A stretch of 64,000 nt of DNA, taken from NCBI GenBank assembly GCA_019096155.1, contig JAHCVI010000005.1, positions 3,358,468-3,422,467 on the forward strand, written 5' to 3'. The notes beneath the pieces are model-generated. The model searched no databases and was not told the origin of the DNA. It saw only the letters and a list, made by a program, of their open reading frames with translations. The number at the start of each line of letters is the position of its first letter. The first letter of the stretch is position 1. Shown here piece after piece: positions 42,312-53,567 of this stretch. Both the position numbers and the translations under genes were made by a program. This DNA is from Staphylotrichum longicolle (taxonomy: Eukaryota > Ascomycota > Sordariomycetes > Sordariales > Chaetomiaceae).

Positions 42312-44090
42312 ATGGTGTCGCAGCACAGCGACGGGATGACCTCGTTGACGCTGCGGGGCCCGTCGTCGGTCGTCGGGACCAGCTCCAGCGGCCGGGGGAC
42401 GGGGTTACACAGCTCGTCGCGCTCACGCCGCTACAACCGCTCCCACGCCGGCGGCACATCCTTCATACCCAAGAACGAGTTTCCCGTCTTCAGCCAGAGC
42501 GGCGACGTGGAGATCGTCGTGCGCGTCGCGACCGGGCACGAGAACCGCTACGTCCTCCACCGACACATCCTCACCCGCTGCTCCGGCTTCTTCGAGGCCA
42601 GCACAAGTAACGAATGGTCGCGCGCGCAAGCAGTGCCAGAACTGCCGGCACCGGGGACAGCCGGCGCGATCGAGGGGGGAGGTGCGCCCGGCGGAGAGTT
42701 GGCGCGGATAGGCGACCGAGGGGGGAGCAGCGATGGGAGCGACAAGCCTGGCTCGATGGCGTTGGCGCAAACGAAGAAGAGGTGGAGGTATGAGCTGGAC
42801 TATGGGTCGGAGGATAACGACATACCGATGTTGGTGCAGAAGGAGGAGATCAGCCACCCGCCGCCGGTAACCAACTCAATATTTGGTGGCGCTGCCCCGC
42901 CAAGTCACTCTTCAAGTCGGCATTCACACCACAAGTCACAGTCGCACTCCTTCTTCCGATCTGTCGCCAATCTCAGCTTGTCAGCAGCACACACTCCCTC
43001 CCTTCCGCCGCCCACCCCGGAAGAGCAGGACCTGCTGCGAGACTACGACAACCTCTTCCGCATCATGTACAACTACCCACCCTGTCTCGACGGCGTCAAC
43101 ATTGCCGACTCATACGTGCAGTGCAAGACGCTGCTTCATCTCGCCGACCAGTACGATGCGCTCGCGGTTGTTGGCCCCCGCGTCGACCACCACATGCTCC
43201 AATTCCAGTCACGGCTGTGGAAACAAATCGCAAAGTACCCCATCAGTTATCTCCGCCTCGGCTATCTGGCCCGATCCAAAGTCATCTTCCAGGAAGCCCT
43301 CATCCACGTCGTCGGCCAGTGGCCGGCAGGCGAGCGCTCCATCCGCGCCGCCCTCCCGGAATCCGTCGTCGACCTCATCGAGGACAAAGTCGACGAGCTC
43401 GAGGAGACAGTTAGCCGCATCGAGGCCCGCCTCTTCCGCCTCACGCTGACCACCCGCACCGGCGAACGTGTCACACCGGCCACGGGCTATCTCGAGTGGC
43501 TCGCCGTCAGCCTCTTCCGCCAGTGGCTCGCCGACAACACCTCCCCGCCGATGCCGCCCGTACCGGAGCGCAGGGGCGCCGGCGCCGACGTGCGCGGTGC
43601 GGCCGGATCCAGGGGCAGGGTAGGGAGCAGCAGCAGCGGGAGCGGGGGAAGCGCGACGAACGGCCGGTCGGGCAACCACGGGGGTGGCGGGCATGGCAGC
43701 AACAACAACCACCACAACAGCAGCAGCAGTGCCAACAACGGAAACAACAACATGCAACTCGCCCCGCCACCCGCGCCGATGCCGGCCCTGGCGTCGCTGG
43801 GGCGCACGTACCGCCTCCTGGGCGGCGCGGGGCCGGCGGAGAAGGGATACCTCGGCCACGACGAGTGCAAGCGGTTCCTCAAGCTCACGCCGGAGCTGTA
43901 CACGCGGGACAACCTGCGCAAGTTCGAGAAGAGGATCGACGAGCTGAAAGCCATGGCGCGCGAGGTGGTGCGCCCGCTGATGGGCAGCGGGCTGGAGCTC
44001 GAGATGCTGCACGGCGCGGGCGCGGCGGGGATCGGATATCTGACCTGCACGACGGTCAGGGATAGGGATTTACCGTGGGGGTATGACTGA
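42312..44090 (+). CDS. BTB/POZ domain protein
   Basis: An intronless gene of 592 codons. After a disordered N-terminus, the BTB core begins at about residue 60: FPVFSQSGDVEIVVRV then NRYVLHRHILTRCSGFFEAS. The domain is interrupted by a long linker and seems to resume at LLRDYDNLFRIMYNYPPCLD through DSYVQCKTLLHLADQYDALA. This is followed by a helical section (LRLGYLARSKVIFQEALIHV ... SVVDLIEDKVDELEETVSRI). A Gly/Ser/Asn-rich insert (about 415-485, Asn runs from AAC repeats) precedes a C-terminal part with YLGHDECKRFLKLTPELYTR. BTB proteins mediate dimerisation and can be Cullin-3 adaptors or transcription cofactors. No kelch or zinc-finger domain is seen here, so the partner is unknown. Start 42312 is the first in-frame ATG. 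Confidence 0.82.
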   Translation: MVSQHSDGMTSLTLRGPSSVVGTSSSGRGTGLHSSSRSRRYNRSHAGGTSFIPKNEFPVFSQSGDVEIVVRVATGHENRYVLHRHILTRCSGFFEASTSNEWSRAQAVPELPAPGTAGAIEGGGAPGGELARIGDRGGSSDGSDKPGSMALAQTKKRWRYELDYGSEDNDIPMLVQKEEISHPPPVTNSIFGGAAPPSHSSSRHSHHKSQSHSFFRSVANLSLSAAHTPSLPPPTPEEQDLLRDYDNLFRIMYNYPPCLDGVNIADSYVQCKTLLHLADQYDALAVVGPRVDHHMLQFQSRLWKQIAKYPISYLRLGYLARSKVIFQEALIHVVGQWPAGERSIRAALPESVVDLIEDKVDELEETVSRIEARLFRLTLTTRTGERVTPATGYLEWLAVSLFRQWLADNTSPPMPPVPERRGAGADVRGAAGSRGRVGSSSSGSGGSATNGRSGNHGGGGHGSNNNHHNSSSSANNGNNNMQLAPPPAPMPALASLGRTYRLLGGAGPAEKGYLGHDECKRFLKLTPELYTRDNLRKFEKRIDELKAMAREVVRPLMGSGLELEMLHGAGAAGIGYLTCTTVRDRDLPWGYD

Positions 44091-45206
44091 GCTGATCTTT
44101 TAATGGGTGATGATGACGATGACGGCGGCTTTGTTTATCTGGTGGGATAGAGATAAGATGGTGGGTTGTCGAGGGATGGAATCAGGGGGGGCCTGGTGTC
44201 CTGTGGTATCTCCTCCCGGCGAGGGGCCCGACAGCGTGCGATGCGTTTTACTTTATGATATATATGATGACTGATGTAACGAACGGATGGGCTTAGTTCT
44301 GGAGGATACCCGTTGCTGGATAGGCTGCAATTTTATACTGGCTTCCTTTCTGTCTGAGTTTTGGAGTGGTGAGGTTCTCTTTGACTGCTGCATACGGCTG
44401 CAACAGCAACAACAGTTAGAATGTGAGATCATAATATTCTGAAATCCAGAGTCAACTTTGAGCTCTTTTGCGAGTCGATCCTACTGATCCAGCCGGAAGT
44501 ATCTCTCATTTTGCAATGAACGGGAAACTTGGAGAACACCGAGTCTTCAAAGACCAAAAGAAAGATTGCCTTGGTCAAGCTTTCTCGAGACCAAGCCTGG
44601 AGACGTTGCCACATTGGAATCACCAAGGTGCTTCTGTTGCTAGATTCCCAATTTACCGTTCTCCTCTCAATCCTGCGGCACCAACTCTGCAAAAAAAGAG
44701 GTGGGCGAAAGATTGGCAGAGGTGGACACTTGAGCTGAGATGGCATTGCCAACGTTTGCGGGTGTTCATCTGGACTTAACAGACCGGGGTGGGCTTGTAA
44801 CAGTCTGGAAGAGGGACCGCAAGGTCCTGATACGACTGTACCGAAAATACGAGGAGCCCGTTTCGGTTTGTTACGCTGAAATTCAGATGATCCCTGCACA
44901 GGGCGGTGAGTCACACTCTGCCGCGTTTCAACCGGCAGATCGTAACGTACGGTAACTTCGCTTGAATCGTTCCACAACCCCGCTACCCCTCCATTCTGGG
45001 GCAACCGGGACCTGGATCGAGTCACGGCTGAAATTTATTATTCTGGCAGCTGCGACGGGTGAGTCAAGTCCAGCCCGACTCCTGCCAAGCATACAAACCA
45101 CACCTCCCTCTCGAGGACCCCAGTCCCCAGTCCCCAGTCCTCGACAGCAAAGACCCGAGTGTCCCGTCTCCACCAAGTCTCGAGAGTTCAACACGGATTG
45201 AGCACC
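44091..45206. other. BTB 3' flank and ILS1 promoter
   Basis: 1.1 kb between same-strand genes with no gene supported. Three copies of CCCCAGT lie at 45118-45138 in the putative ILS1 leader, about 70 nt before the start. Confidence 0.5.
45118..45138. repeat. Three perfect copies of CCCCAGT in the ILS1 leader
   Basis: Units at 45118-45124, 45125-45131 and 45132-45138. Confidence 0.8.
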
Positions 45207-48200
45207 ATGTCGATCGACTTTCCGAAGGAGGAGGAGGCCATCATCGCCAGATGGCGCGAGATCAAGGCCTTTGAGCGCCAGGTACGCATGCCACTTACAC
45301 ACCCTGCCGCCGCCCAAGGGTATGCCCGCATGCTGATGCTGCGCTTCAGGTCGAGCTGTCCAAGGGCAACCCCAACTATACCTTCTACGATGGCCCGCCG
45401 TTCGCTACTGGCCTTCCTCACTATGGCCATCTCCTCGCCTCGACCATCAAGGACATCATCCCGAGATACTGGTCCATGAAGGGCTTCCACGTTGAGCGCC
45501 GCTTCGGTTGGGACACCCACGGCCTGCCCATTGAGCATGAGATCGACAAGAAGCTGGGTATCTCGGGTAAAGCTGCCGTGATGGAGCTGGGCCTGGAGAA
45601 ATACAACGCCGAGTGCCGCGCCATCGTAATGAGGTACCGCGAGGAGTGGAGGCACACCGTAGAACGGCTGGGCCGTTGGATCGACTTCGACAACGACTAC
45701 AAGGTGGGTTTGGCGAGGGGCGCAAAAGCGTAACTGGCTCGGAACATAACACTGACGGTAACAGACCATGGACCCCACCTTCATGGAATCCGAATGGTGG
45801 GTGTTCAAGCAGCTCTTCGACAAGGGGCAAGTATACCAAGGATACCGGGTGATGCCGTATTCCACAGCCCTCACCACAGCCCTGAGCAACTTCGAGGCGA
45901 ATCAGAACTACCAGGACGTGACCGACCCCGCCGTCGTGGTCGCGTTCCCCCTCAACGACGACCCTGAAACCAGCCTCCTGGCTTGGACGACGACACCATG
46001 GACGTTGCCCTCCCACTTGGGCCTAGCCGCCCATCCGGACTTTGACTACATCAAGATCCACGACGAGAAGTCTGGCAAGCACTACATCTTGCTGGAGAAG
46101 CTCCTTGGGACGCTGTACAAGGACCCCAAGAAGGCCAAGTTCAAGGTGGTCCAAAAGCTCAAGGGCAAGGATATGCTCGGCTGGAAGTATCAGCCGCCAT
46201 TCAACTACCTCTACGAGGAATACAAGGACATCGCATTCAAGGTCCTCAACGCAACATACGTTACCGACGACAGCGGTACCGGTATTGTCCACCAAGCTCC
46301 CGCCTTCGGTGAGGACGATTACAACGTCGCCGTCGAGAACGGCATCGTCACCGAGAAGCGCCCACCCCCGGATCCGGTCGACGAGTCCGGCCGCTTCACC
46401 AGCAAGGTCTCTGATTTTGCTGGGATGGATGTCAAGGAAGCCGACAAGCACATCATCAAGCACCTGAAGAGCACCGGGAGATTGGTGGTCGAATCGCAGC
46501 TCAAGCACTCGTACCCCATGTGCTACCGCTCCGACAAGCCCCTCATCTACAAGGCCGTGCCCTCGTGGTTTGTGCGCATCACCGAGATCATCCCCAAGAT
46601 GCTGGAGAACATTGAGGGGTCCCATTGGGTCCCGTCGTTTGTCAAGGAGAAGCGCTTTGCCAGCTGGATCAGCAACGCTCGCGACTGGAACGTTTCCCGG
46701 AACCGGTACTGGGGTACGCCCATCCCCTTGTGGGTGAGCGACGATCTGGAGGAGCGCGTCTGCATTGGCAGCATTGCCGAGCTCAAGGAGCTGAGCGGCT
46801 ACGAGGGCGAGATCACCGACCTGCACCGCGACAAGATCGACCACATCACCATTCCCAGCAAGCAGGGCAAGGGCGTGCTGAGGCGAGTCGAGGAGGTGTT
46901 TGACTGCTGGTTCGAGTCTGGAAGCATGCCCTACGCCAGCAAGCACTATCCCTTCGAGAACCGCGAGGAGTTCGAGAAGTCCTTCCCTGGTGACTTCATT
47001 GCTGAGGGTCTCGATCAGACCAGAGGGTGGTTCTACACCCTGTTGGTTCTCGGCACCCACCTGTTTGGCGTGTCACCCTTCAAGAACTGCGTCGTCAACG
47101 GTATCGTGCTTGCGGAGGACGGCAAGAAGATGTCGAAGCGGCTCAAGAACTACCCCGACCCCAACGTTGTCATGGCCAAGTACGGGTCCGATGCTCTCCG
47201 TCTGTACCTTATCAACTCGCCTGTGGTGCGAGCCGAGCCCCTCAAGTTCAAGGAGTCGGGCGTCAAGGAGGTCGTTGCCAAGGTTCTCCTGCCCCTCTGG
47301 AACAGCTACAAGTTCTTCGAGGGTCAGGTTACCCTGCTCAAGAAGGTGGAGAATGTCGACTACATGTTCGACCCGACCATGGAGTCCTCGAACACCAATG
47401 TTATGGACAAGTGGATCCTGGCCAGCTGCCAGAGTCTGCTCAAGTTTGTCAACGAGGAGATGGCAGGTAAGTGGCAGTCCTAGAAACCCCGCTGGTGGAC
47501 CTGTAGGTACTGACTAGAGACACAGCGTACCGGTTGTACACGGTCGTGCCCAAGCTCCTTGAGTTGATCGACAACACGACCAACTGGTACATTCGCTTCA
47601 ACCGGAAGCGCCTCAAGGGCGAGAACGGCCTGGATGACACCATCCACGCTCTGAACACCCTCTTCGAGGTTCTGTTCACCCTGTGCCGTGGCCTGGCCCC
47701 GTTCACACCCTTCCTCACCGATACCATCTACCTGCGTCTCCTGCCCCATATCCCTGAGGGCCTTCGCGGCAAGGACTCCCGCAGCATCCACTTCCTGCCC
47801 TTCCCCGAAGTGCGGCAGGAGCTCTTCAACGTTGACGTTGAGAGGCGGGTGCAGCGGATGCAGAAGGTCATTGAGTTGGCAAGATATTCCCGAGAGAGGC
47901 GCACCATCGGTCTGAAGCAGCCCCTCAAGACGCTTGTTGTCATTCACCACGACCCTCAATATCTCGAGGATGTTAAGTCGCTCCAGGGTTACATCACCGA
48001 GGAGTTGAACGTCCGCGACCTGGTGCTGACGTCGGACGAGGCGAGCTATGGGGTTCAGTACAGCGTTACTGCCGACTGGCCTGTGCTCGGCAAGAAGCTC
48101 AAGAAGGACATGGCACGTGTTAAGAAGGCTCTCCCGAACGTCACCAGCGACGAAGCCCATAACTATGCCACTAGCGGCAAGCTTGTCGTTGACGGCATCA

Positions 48201-48634
48201 CACTCGAAGAGGGTGATCTTGTCGTCAAGCGTGGGCTCAAGGAGGACGAAGCCTCCAAGCACCTCGAGACCAACACCGACAACGATGTCCTCACCATCCT
48301 CGACGCTGCGATCTACCCCGGCCTTGCGGAAGAGGGTCTCGCCCGCGAGATCATCAACCGCGTGCAGCGTCTTCGCAAGAAGGCCGGCCTGCAGACGACA
48401 GACGACGTCAAGATGGAGTACAAGGTGCTGTCTGATCCTGAGGACACCGGCATCGAGAAGGTGTTTGAGTCGCACCAGGCAACCATTGCCAAGGCGCTGC
48501 GGAGGCCGCTGGACAAGCACGAGGTGACGCATGTCGAGGGCCAGATCCCTGACAAGAAGGAGGAGGGCATCATTGCGGAGGAGGAGCAGGAGGTGAGCAA
48601 GGCTACGTTCTTGTTGCGGCTGCTCAAGTTGTAG
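45207..48634 (+). CDS. ILS1: Cytosolic isoleucyl-tRNA synthetase (Ils1)
   Basis: A class I aminoacyl-tRNA synthetase charging tRNA-Ile in the cytosol. Four exons, 45207-45281, 45350-45703, 45765-47466 and 47526-48634, join in frame to 1079 residues, near the 1072 of yeast. The N-terminus MSIDFPKEEEAIIARWREIK lacks a targeting peptide. The class I HIGH motif appears as GLPHYGHLLAST, the editing (CP1) domain has LLAWTTTPWTLPSHLGLAAH and DDSGTGIVHQAPAFGEDDYN, and the KMSKS loop is ADGKKMSKR-like (EDGKKMSKRLKNYPDP). The rest of the catalytic core shows WNVSRNRYWGTPIPLWVSDD and FDCWFESGSMPYA. The anticodon-binding domain follows exon 4 start (YRLYTVVPKLLELIDNTTNW). All introns are GT-AG with standard phases. 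Converges on the NDUFAF8-like gene. Confidence 0.97.
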
Positions 48635-48764
48635 GGGAAGGACGGCGAGAAACGGAGCAAGGCGTTGCCCAGGAACGTACATGTCGAGTTAGTTGATATG
48701 TAGAGCACGTAAAGAAAATAGACGTGGAGTGAAGATTATCTTTTGAACGTGAAGCTACCAAACA

Positions 48765-49070
48765 TCACTTTCCTCCCTTTGCAGCGGCCTGGCCAGACGG
48801 GTAAGATGGTGTTTGTTTAACTTGGGCGGACAGAGAAAGGGTCGAGCTCATACCAGGTAGCAATCTTTGAGCTTCATAAACTCCTTGGCGCACTTGTCTT
48901 TGTGCACCGAGTTGTAGTCGGCGACAATGCACTTGCCGTAGACGGCAGCCTTGAAATCTGTTAGGATGCATGATCACGGTCAAGCTTGGTGACCTGCGCC
49001 AACCCACCTCAGCAGAGCACTTGGAGACTGCTTGGGCAAACCGCTGGATCGGGCGGGTTTTTGGTTGCAT
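48765..49070 (-). CDS. Twin CX9C complex I assembly factor (NDUFAF8-like)
   Basis: A 60-residue protein from three small exons: 49070-49008 (21 codons), 48949-48854 (32) and 48788-48765 (8 with stop). The introns are phase 0 with GT-AG ends. The spliced protein carries Cys18-x9-Cys28 (CSAEAAVYGKC) and Cys41-x9-Cys51 (CAKEFMKLKDC), the coiled-coil-helix-coiled-coil-helix pattern oxidised by Mia40 in the intermembrane space. The CSAEAAVYGKC and CAKEFMKLKDC blocks plus the following AAAK match human NDUFAF8, an assembly partner of NDUFAF5 for complex I. The odd CX12C spacing between the two motifs fits this family too. No presequence is needed for Mia40 substrates. Because each exon is under 100 nt the gene is invisible to simple ORF scans. 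The function is inferred from homology. Confidence 0.85.
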   Translation of the reverse strand: MQPKTRPIQRFAQAVSKCSAEVGWRRSPSLTVIMHPNRFQGCRLRQVHCRRLQLGAQRQVRQGVYEAQRLLPGMSSTLSLSAQVKQTPSYPSGQAAAKGGK

Positions 49071-49597
49071 GGTTTAAATGGGGTTTTGCGTGTAATTGGC
49101 AACCTGCCCCTCTGTTTGAAGGCAGAGAGAACAACGAACATTTCAAAATGGGGACTGGGGCTGTCGCGCTTGTGTTTCGCCACCGCAATCGCTTCTGTGG
49201 GGTGGGACCCACCAAAGCTCCCCGCCCCCCACTTTACGCGCTTCGCGTCACGTCTCGCGTGCGCTTAGTCGCATCTTGTTCTCGAGCTCCTCTCCTCCTG
49301 CCCTTCCCCATCTTGCAACTTCCAGTCTGCAAAGCTTCAATTGATCAAACTGCGCACAGCACAGCTCTTCTTGCTTCAGCAAAGCTCTTTCTGATTCTTG
49401 ATCATTGGCTCTTGACTTCGGTCTAAATGAAAATACTCTCGCGCGTTTAATCGCACTTGCTTCCAAGCAAAACTTTGATCTCGCGCCTGCGTTAGATAGG
49501 CACACAACACACATCAATTCCACCACGCGTTTACGCTGCAGTTTCAGCCACCATTCCGAGCGACCATGCCCGGTGGTTTCCTTCCTAAGCTGCTACT
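49071..49597. other. Divergent promoter region NDUFAF8-like/SFI1
   Basis: 527 bp between divergent start codons. It holds both promoters. The + strand frames here are not supported. Confidence 0.6.
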
Positions 49598-52500
49598 ATG
49601 CAACGGCGCTCGTCTTCTCCTTTGGAGTTGGTACACCGCCATGGCGTGTCCAACGCCCATCTTCATTCTTCTTCTGCTGGCCGCTCCGTTTCTCATCATC
49701 CCGGTCTTGCTCTTCGCCCTTCTTCTCGCGCCGATTCTTCTGCCTCTTCTGATTTCCATTTCATTCGTGGTCGGGAAGAGTCGTACTCTGACCAAGGTAC
49801 GTTCCTTCCCCAGCTTGCACGCGTTCCTGCCAGCCACTGCTGACACGTCAACGCAACACCAGACATTGAGCTCGTCCACGAGATCGTCACCCTGGGCGAA
49901 TCTCTCTATCCCACCCTCCCTGAGCGAGAGCGACTTCCCACCAATGCATTGTTCCTCGCCGCAGAAGAGATCCTCCCGCGCTATGGCCTCGACCTCGAAG
50001 ACATACCGTCCCACATCGCCCGACTCATCTTTAAGATCGGAGGGCAGCGATCCGGGGATGCACTCAGCGACAAGTTCAAGTCGGTTCTAGGAGCACTCGG
50101 CATTCAACTTGAGTACATTCCAAGCAGCCCCTCGGCAAGACCGGACTCCCGGTCCTCCCTCGCTCCCAGTTACACTCAAACCGAGGAAACTCCGACTCAG
50201 GAAGTTACCCCCCCAGGAGCTCGATATCTCCAACAAGCTCAGGAGATTCCGACTGAAGCTCAAAAATTTACCCCGAACGCAGCTCAATCGGCCCAAAACG
50301 GTGAGGCCCAAATTCAGGCCCAGGCTGTCAACCATCCCCGAGATCGATCCCCACTTTGGTCACGATCACGATCGCAGTCTCCTATTCGGCCTGCCCAAGT
50401 GCCTCCACTGCCTAGTGTGGCGACTGTGGACACGGATGAACTAGAAGAGAAGCTTCGGCATGTGAGGATGCAAGAGGACCGGGACCTCTTAGCCAACGTC
50501 TTTGGCTTCTGGCACACCACGGCCTGCGAGACCCAGCAGAAAAACGGTCAACTCAAATCTCTCGCTGTGGAGTACGATAACAACGATCTTCTCGGCGAGG
50601 TCCTCGACATCTGGAATGAAGAAGCGGCTGCGGCGGAGGAGATGAGGCTCAGGGCGGAAGCTGCTGCCAAGCACGAAGAATATGTCGCAAAGATGGAGAA
50701 GCGTGCAACGAGGGTGTACGAACTTTATACCATGGCCCACCTTTTGGCACATTGGCAAGATCAGACATACGAGGAGCTCGAGAGGACTGCGGTGGCACGC
50801 AGACATCTTGTGCGGAAGCGGGCATTCGAGGGGTGGCACGCGCAACACGTCGAAGACGAAACAAAAGTGAAGAACTTCATCTTGGGACACGCACTCCAAA
50901 AATGGAGCCAGGCCGCCCTACATCACGAGGTGCGCCAGGAAGTCGCTTCGCAGTGGCACCAGCAGCAGCTCTGCAAGCAAACCCTCAACACCATGTTGGA
51001 AGAGTCGAAAGAACGCCTTGCAGACGAGTTCTACGCCGTTGGCCTTGCAACACAATGTCTGGACACCTGGGTCGACAAGGCACGCGACATGCAGGAGGAG
51101 TTTCAGGTCGCCGTTGCACTGGACGAGAGGCTCGTGCTCGACGAGGCAGTTAACATCTGGCTTGAAGAGGTCGATGCCCAGCAGTACAACGCCTACGAGT
51201 GCACCCGTCAGTGGCTAGTCCAGGGCTGCCGCAGGGACCTCGACTACTGGCAGGAGCAAGCCAAGCTCTCAGCCTTGTTGAAGCAGTACAACGCCAAACA
51301 AGAGCAAGAGACCAAACGCCAGGCTCTGGAGACGTGGCAAGCCGTTTTCCAGGATGCGCAACGCGACAACGCTTTGGCCGACGCCTTTCTGCTTAAGGAG
51401 CCCGTCGACCACTGGGAGCGCGAGATGAAACTCAAACTCTTCATTGAACGGGATGAGTATGAGACCAAGGCCGCTGTCCTCGAGCACTGGGCCTGTGAAG
51501 AGAAACTTGCTTGGTACAAGGGTCATTTGGAAACCCGAACCAAACGACAGACACTTGACACCATGCTCACCGCGGCACGGCGAGCTCGCAGCCAACGAGA
51601 ACGGCACGAAGAAGAGGCGGATTATGTCGATTCATATCACACACAAACCGGGGTGGTCGACACTTGGCTCGCGGAGACGGACCAAATGTGGAAGCATCGC
51701 CAGAACGCGAATCTCGTCAACCTCTACCGCACCACCAGGCCGTGCATCGATCTTTGGCGGGAGCGATGTCACCAGAGCCAGGCTCGCGACGGCTACTACA
51801 AGAGAAAGGCAGATAAACACCACGCCAAATCCGTCGTGTCCGGGGCGCTTAAAAAGTGGCCAGCGGTGGCGGAGACGGCGCGGAGAGAGCGAATGATGAG
51901 CTCGCTTCGGCAGTTCCGGCGCAAGTACAAAGTCGAATTGGCACAGGAGTGTCTCGGCAAATGGCTCGACGCCACGGCAGATGCACTTGACGCTGGTCAT
52001 GACGCTCACCAGACCAATCTTCACTACAAGCGGGAAGATCTCAACGACTGCCTCGACATTTGGAACCGCAGCGCGAAGCGAGCAAAGAACATCCAGCAGA
52101 TCGCCACAGATGCCGAGGTCGAAGTCTACTTCGGAAAGTGGCAAGAGCAGCTCCATGAAGCCAAGGAGAACATGCAAGACGCCATTGAGTTCGACACGGA
52201 GCAAACCCGCAAGCGCTGCTGGGAGAGCTGGGAATTCCAGACCCTTCAAAACGGCGGCAAGCGTCACCTGGCCACCACACTCCAAGAAAAGAATGAAAGA
52301 CGGGTCCGCCGTCGCATCCTTGGCGAATGGCATCAGAAAGCCGTCCCCGAGGCAGCAGCACGCATCAATCCACGCAGCACTCTTTCGGCCCGTCGCAGCG
52401 TCCGGCAGCAACTCGCACGGTCATCTGCTTCGGGCTTTTACACCGCAAGCCAGCTGGCTACTCTCCAAACGCGCGACACTCCGTCACATCTACTCGGTCC

Positions 52501-52738
52501 CATGCCCGAATTTGACGAAGAGCCCTTGGTTCCGGACTTGGAGGATCCTGGGTTCATGAGTACCCCGACGCGGTGGACATCAAATTATCGCCCGACTTCA
52601 ACCCCGTCGGCGCTACTCCCGACACCACATGAGCGGCGTCTCCGGCAGCAGTATGGGGGAGGGGGTGGTTTTGGCAGCTCAAGAGCCAGGTGGGGGAGAT
52701 TCTCGGACATTGGAGAGGAGTCGGAGTTGGGGCAATGA
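49598..52738 (+). CDS. SFI1: Sfi1-type centrin-binding spindle pole body protein
   Basis: A long helical half-bridge protein that binds centrin (Cdc31) along its length and controls spindle pole body duplication. Exon 1 (49598-49796, MQRRSSSPLELVHRHGVSNA...) and exon 2 (49863-52738) join in phase 1 at ESYSDQ|DIELVHEIVTLGESL, giving 1024 residues. The conserved N-terminal block YPTLPERERLPTNALFLAAE then RYGLDLEDIPSHIARLIFKI is typical of filamentous ascomycete Sfi1. From about residue 190 to 840 there are regularly spaced Trp-containing repeats, each ending LxxW (for example VFGFWHT, VLDIWNEE, LLAHWQDQ, AFEGWHAQ, ALQKWSQA, CLDTWVDK, AVNIWLEE, DLDYWQEQ, VLEHWACE). These are the centrin-binding units. 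The C-terminus is disordered. The overlapping hydrophobic frame starting at 49566 is a shadow. Confidence 0.9.
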
Positions 52739-52747
52739 TCTTGGCTG

Positions 52748-52765
52748 TTTTTTTTTTTTTTTTTT
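52748..52765 (+). repeat. 18-nt T homopolymer after SFI1
   Basis: Eighteen consecutive T about 10 nt after the SFI1 stop, probably within the 3' UTR. Confidence 0.9.
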
Positions 52766-52910
52766 GGAGAGAGGCGTTTTTGGAAATGGAAAGGGACATG
52801 GCATTGGGAAACGGCATGGGAAAAGGGATTGCATTGGGTATGCATGCATGGCCAAGGGGCGTTTGGTGTTTTTCTGGATTGTTTTCTTTTTCCTTCAACA
52901 CTCGGGTCAT

Positions 52911-53096
52911 GGCATAAACTGCCTTGGTGATCAGGCTTAAATTGTCTTTGATCTCAGGCATGGATTGCCTCGGTGATCAGACATAAAGTGTCTTCGATCT
53001 CGGGCATAACCTGCCTTTGGCTGTTTGGGTTGTTGTTGTACTTTGTCTTTTTTGGGCTGGCATAAAATGCCATTTGATAGACCGGCATATATTGCC
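52911..53096. repeat. Five copies of a 13-nt inverted repeat GGCA-N5-TGCC, two within a 46-bp tandem unit
   Basis: Copies at 52911-52923, 52957-52969, 53003-53015, 53059-53071 and 53084-53096. All have GGCAT at the left and TGCC at the right around an A/T-rich centre, so each could form a 4-bp stem hairpin or a dyad protein site. The first two copies are embedded in two imperfect 46-bp tandem units (52911-52956 and 52957-53002) that share TGATCAG and GATCTC segments. The third starts a partial unit, and the last two stand alone. Confidence 0.85.
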
Positions 53097-53567
53097 TTAT
53101 GACATGAATAGATGGTCTCAAACGACTTTGCTCCCTTGGCTCGTGATGTGAATGCCTGCGTCAGCTTGTGTCTTGCTCTCCCTGTTCCTCTCCAAAGGTC
53201 TGCTTGGACAAAAGCCTCCGGGCCTAAAACAAGGAGTGGCAGCAGAAAGGAAGAGAAGACTCTTCCTTAAAGAGCACTTGATCTTGTGTTCAAGTTCCCT
53301 TGCCTGCTTGTCGACGTTGGTTTCAGTCAACCTTGAGAGAGACGAGGAAGAGTGACAGCGGGGGTTAGGGTTCACATCCCTGCTGCCAATGTGGGGCTGT
53401 AGCTTTGCCTAGGCAAGATCGGAAGGCGGTGGGCTGAATTCTGCCAGGGCGCACCAATTTTCCACAAACCCACAGAACTCGCAATTTATTCTCGCTTCTT
53501 GGTTCCTCGTCAAGATCACGGTGATCAGCAGTCAACTCCTTGTCCTCCGTCGGCACGATCAATCACA

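Larger units (their letters stand above)
52739..53567. other. SFI1 3' flank and RPL26 upstream region with repeated hairpin motif
   Basis: 829 bp between same-strand genes. It begins with an 18-nt T run (52748-52765) and contains the GGCA-N5-TGCC series described separately. The last 160 bp form the RPL26 proximal promoter. No protein gene seen. Confidence 0.6.

Noticed and set aside
42200..44090. A second gene on the - strand under the BTB gene (267-codon frame)
   Set aside because: A mirror-frame shadow of the G/C-ending BTB codons.
45207..48634. Mitochondrial rather than cytosolic isoleucyl-tRNA synthetase
   Set aside because: No targeting peptide, and length and blocks match eukaryotic cytosolic Ils1.
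49566..50090. A + strand open frame of 174 codons with a strongly hydrophobic N-terminus (LLLWSWYTAMACPTPIF...)
   Set aside because: It overlaps SFI1 exon 1 and intron in another frame. The spliced SFI1 frame gives the conserved N-terminal block, so this is a shadow.
53362..53385. GGGGTTAGGGTTCACATCCC resembling a tRNA T-arm or telomere repeat
   Set aside because: No matching D-arm, anticodon arm or acceptor stem within range, and only one TTAGGG.
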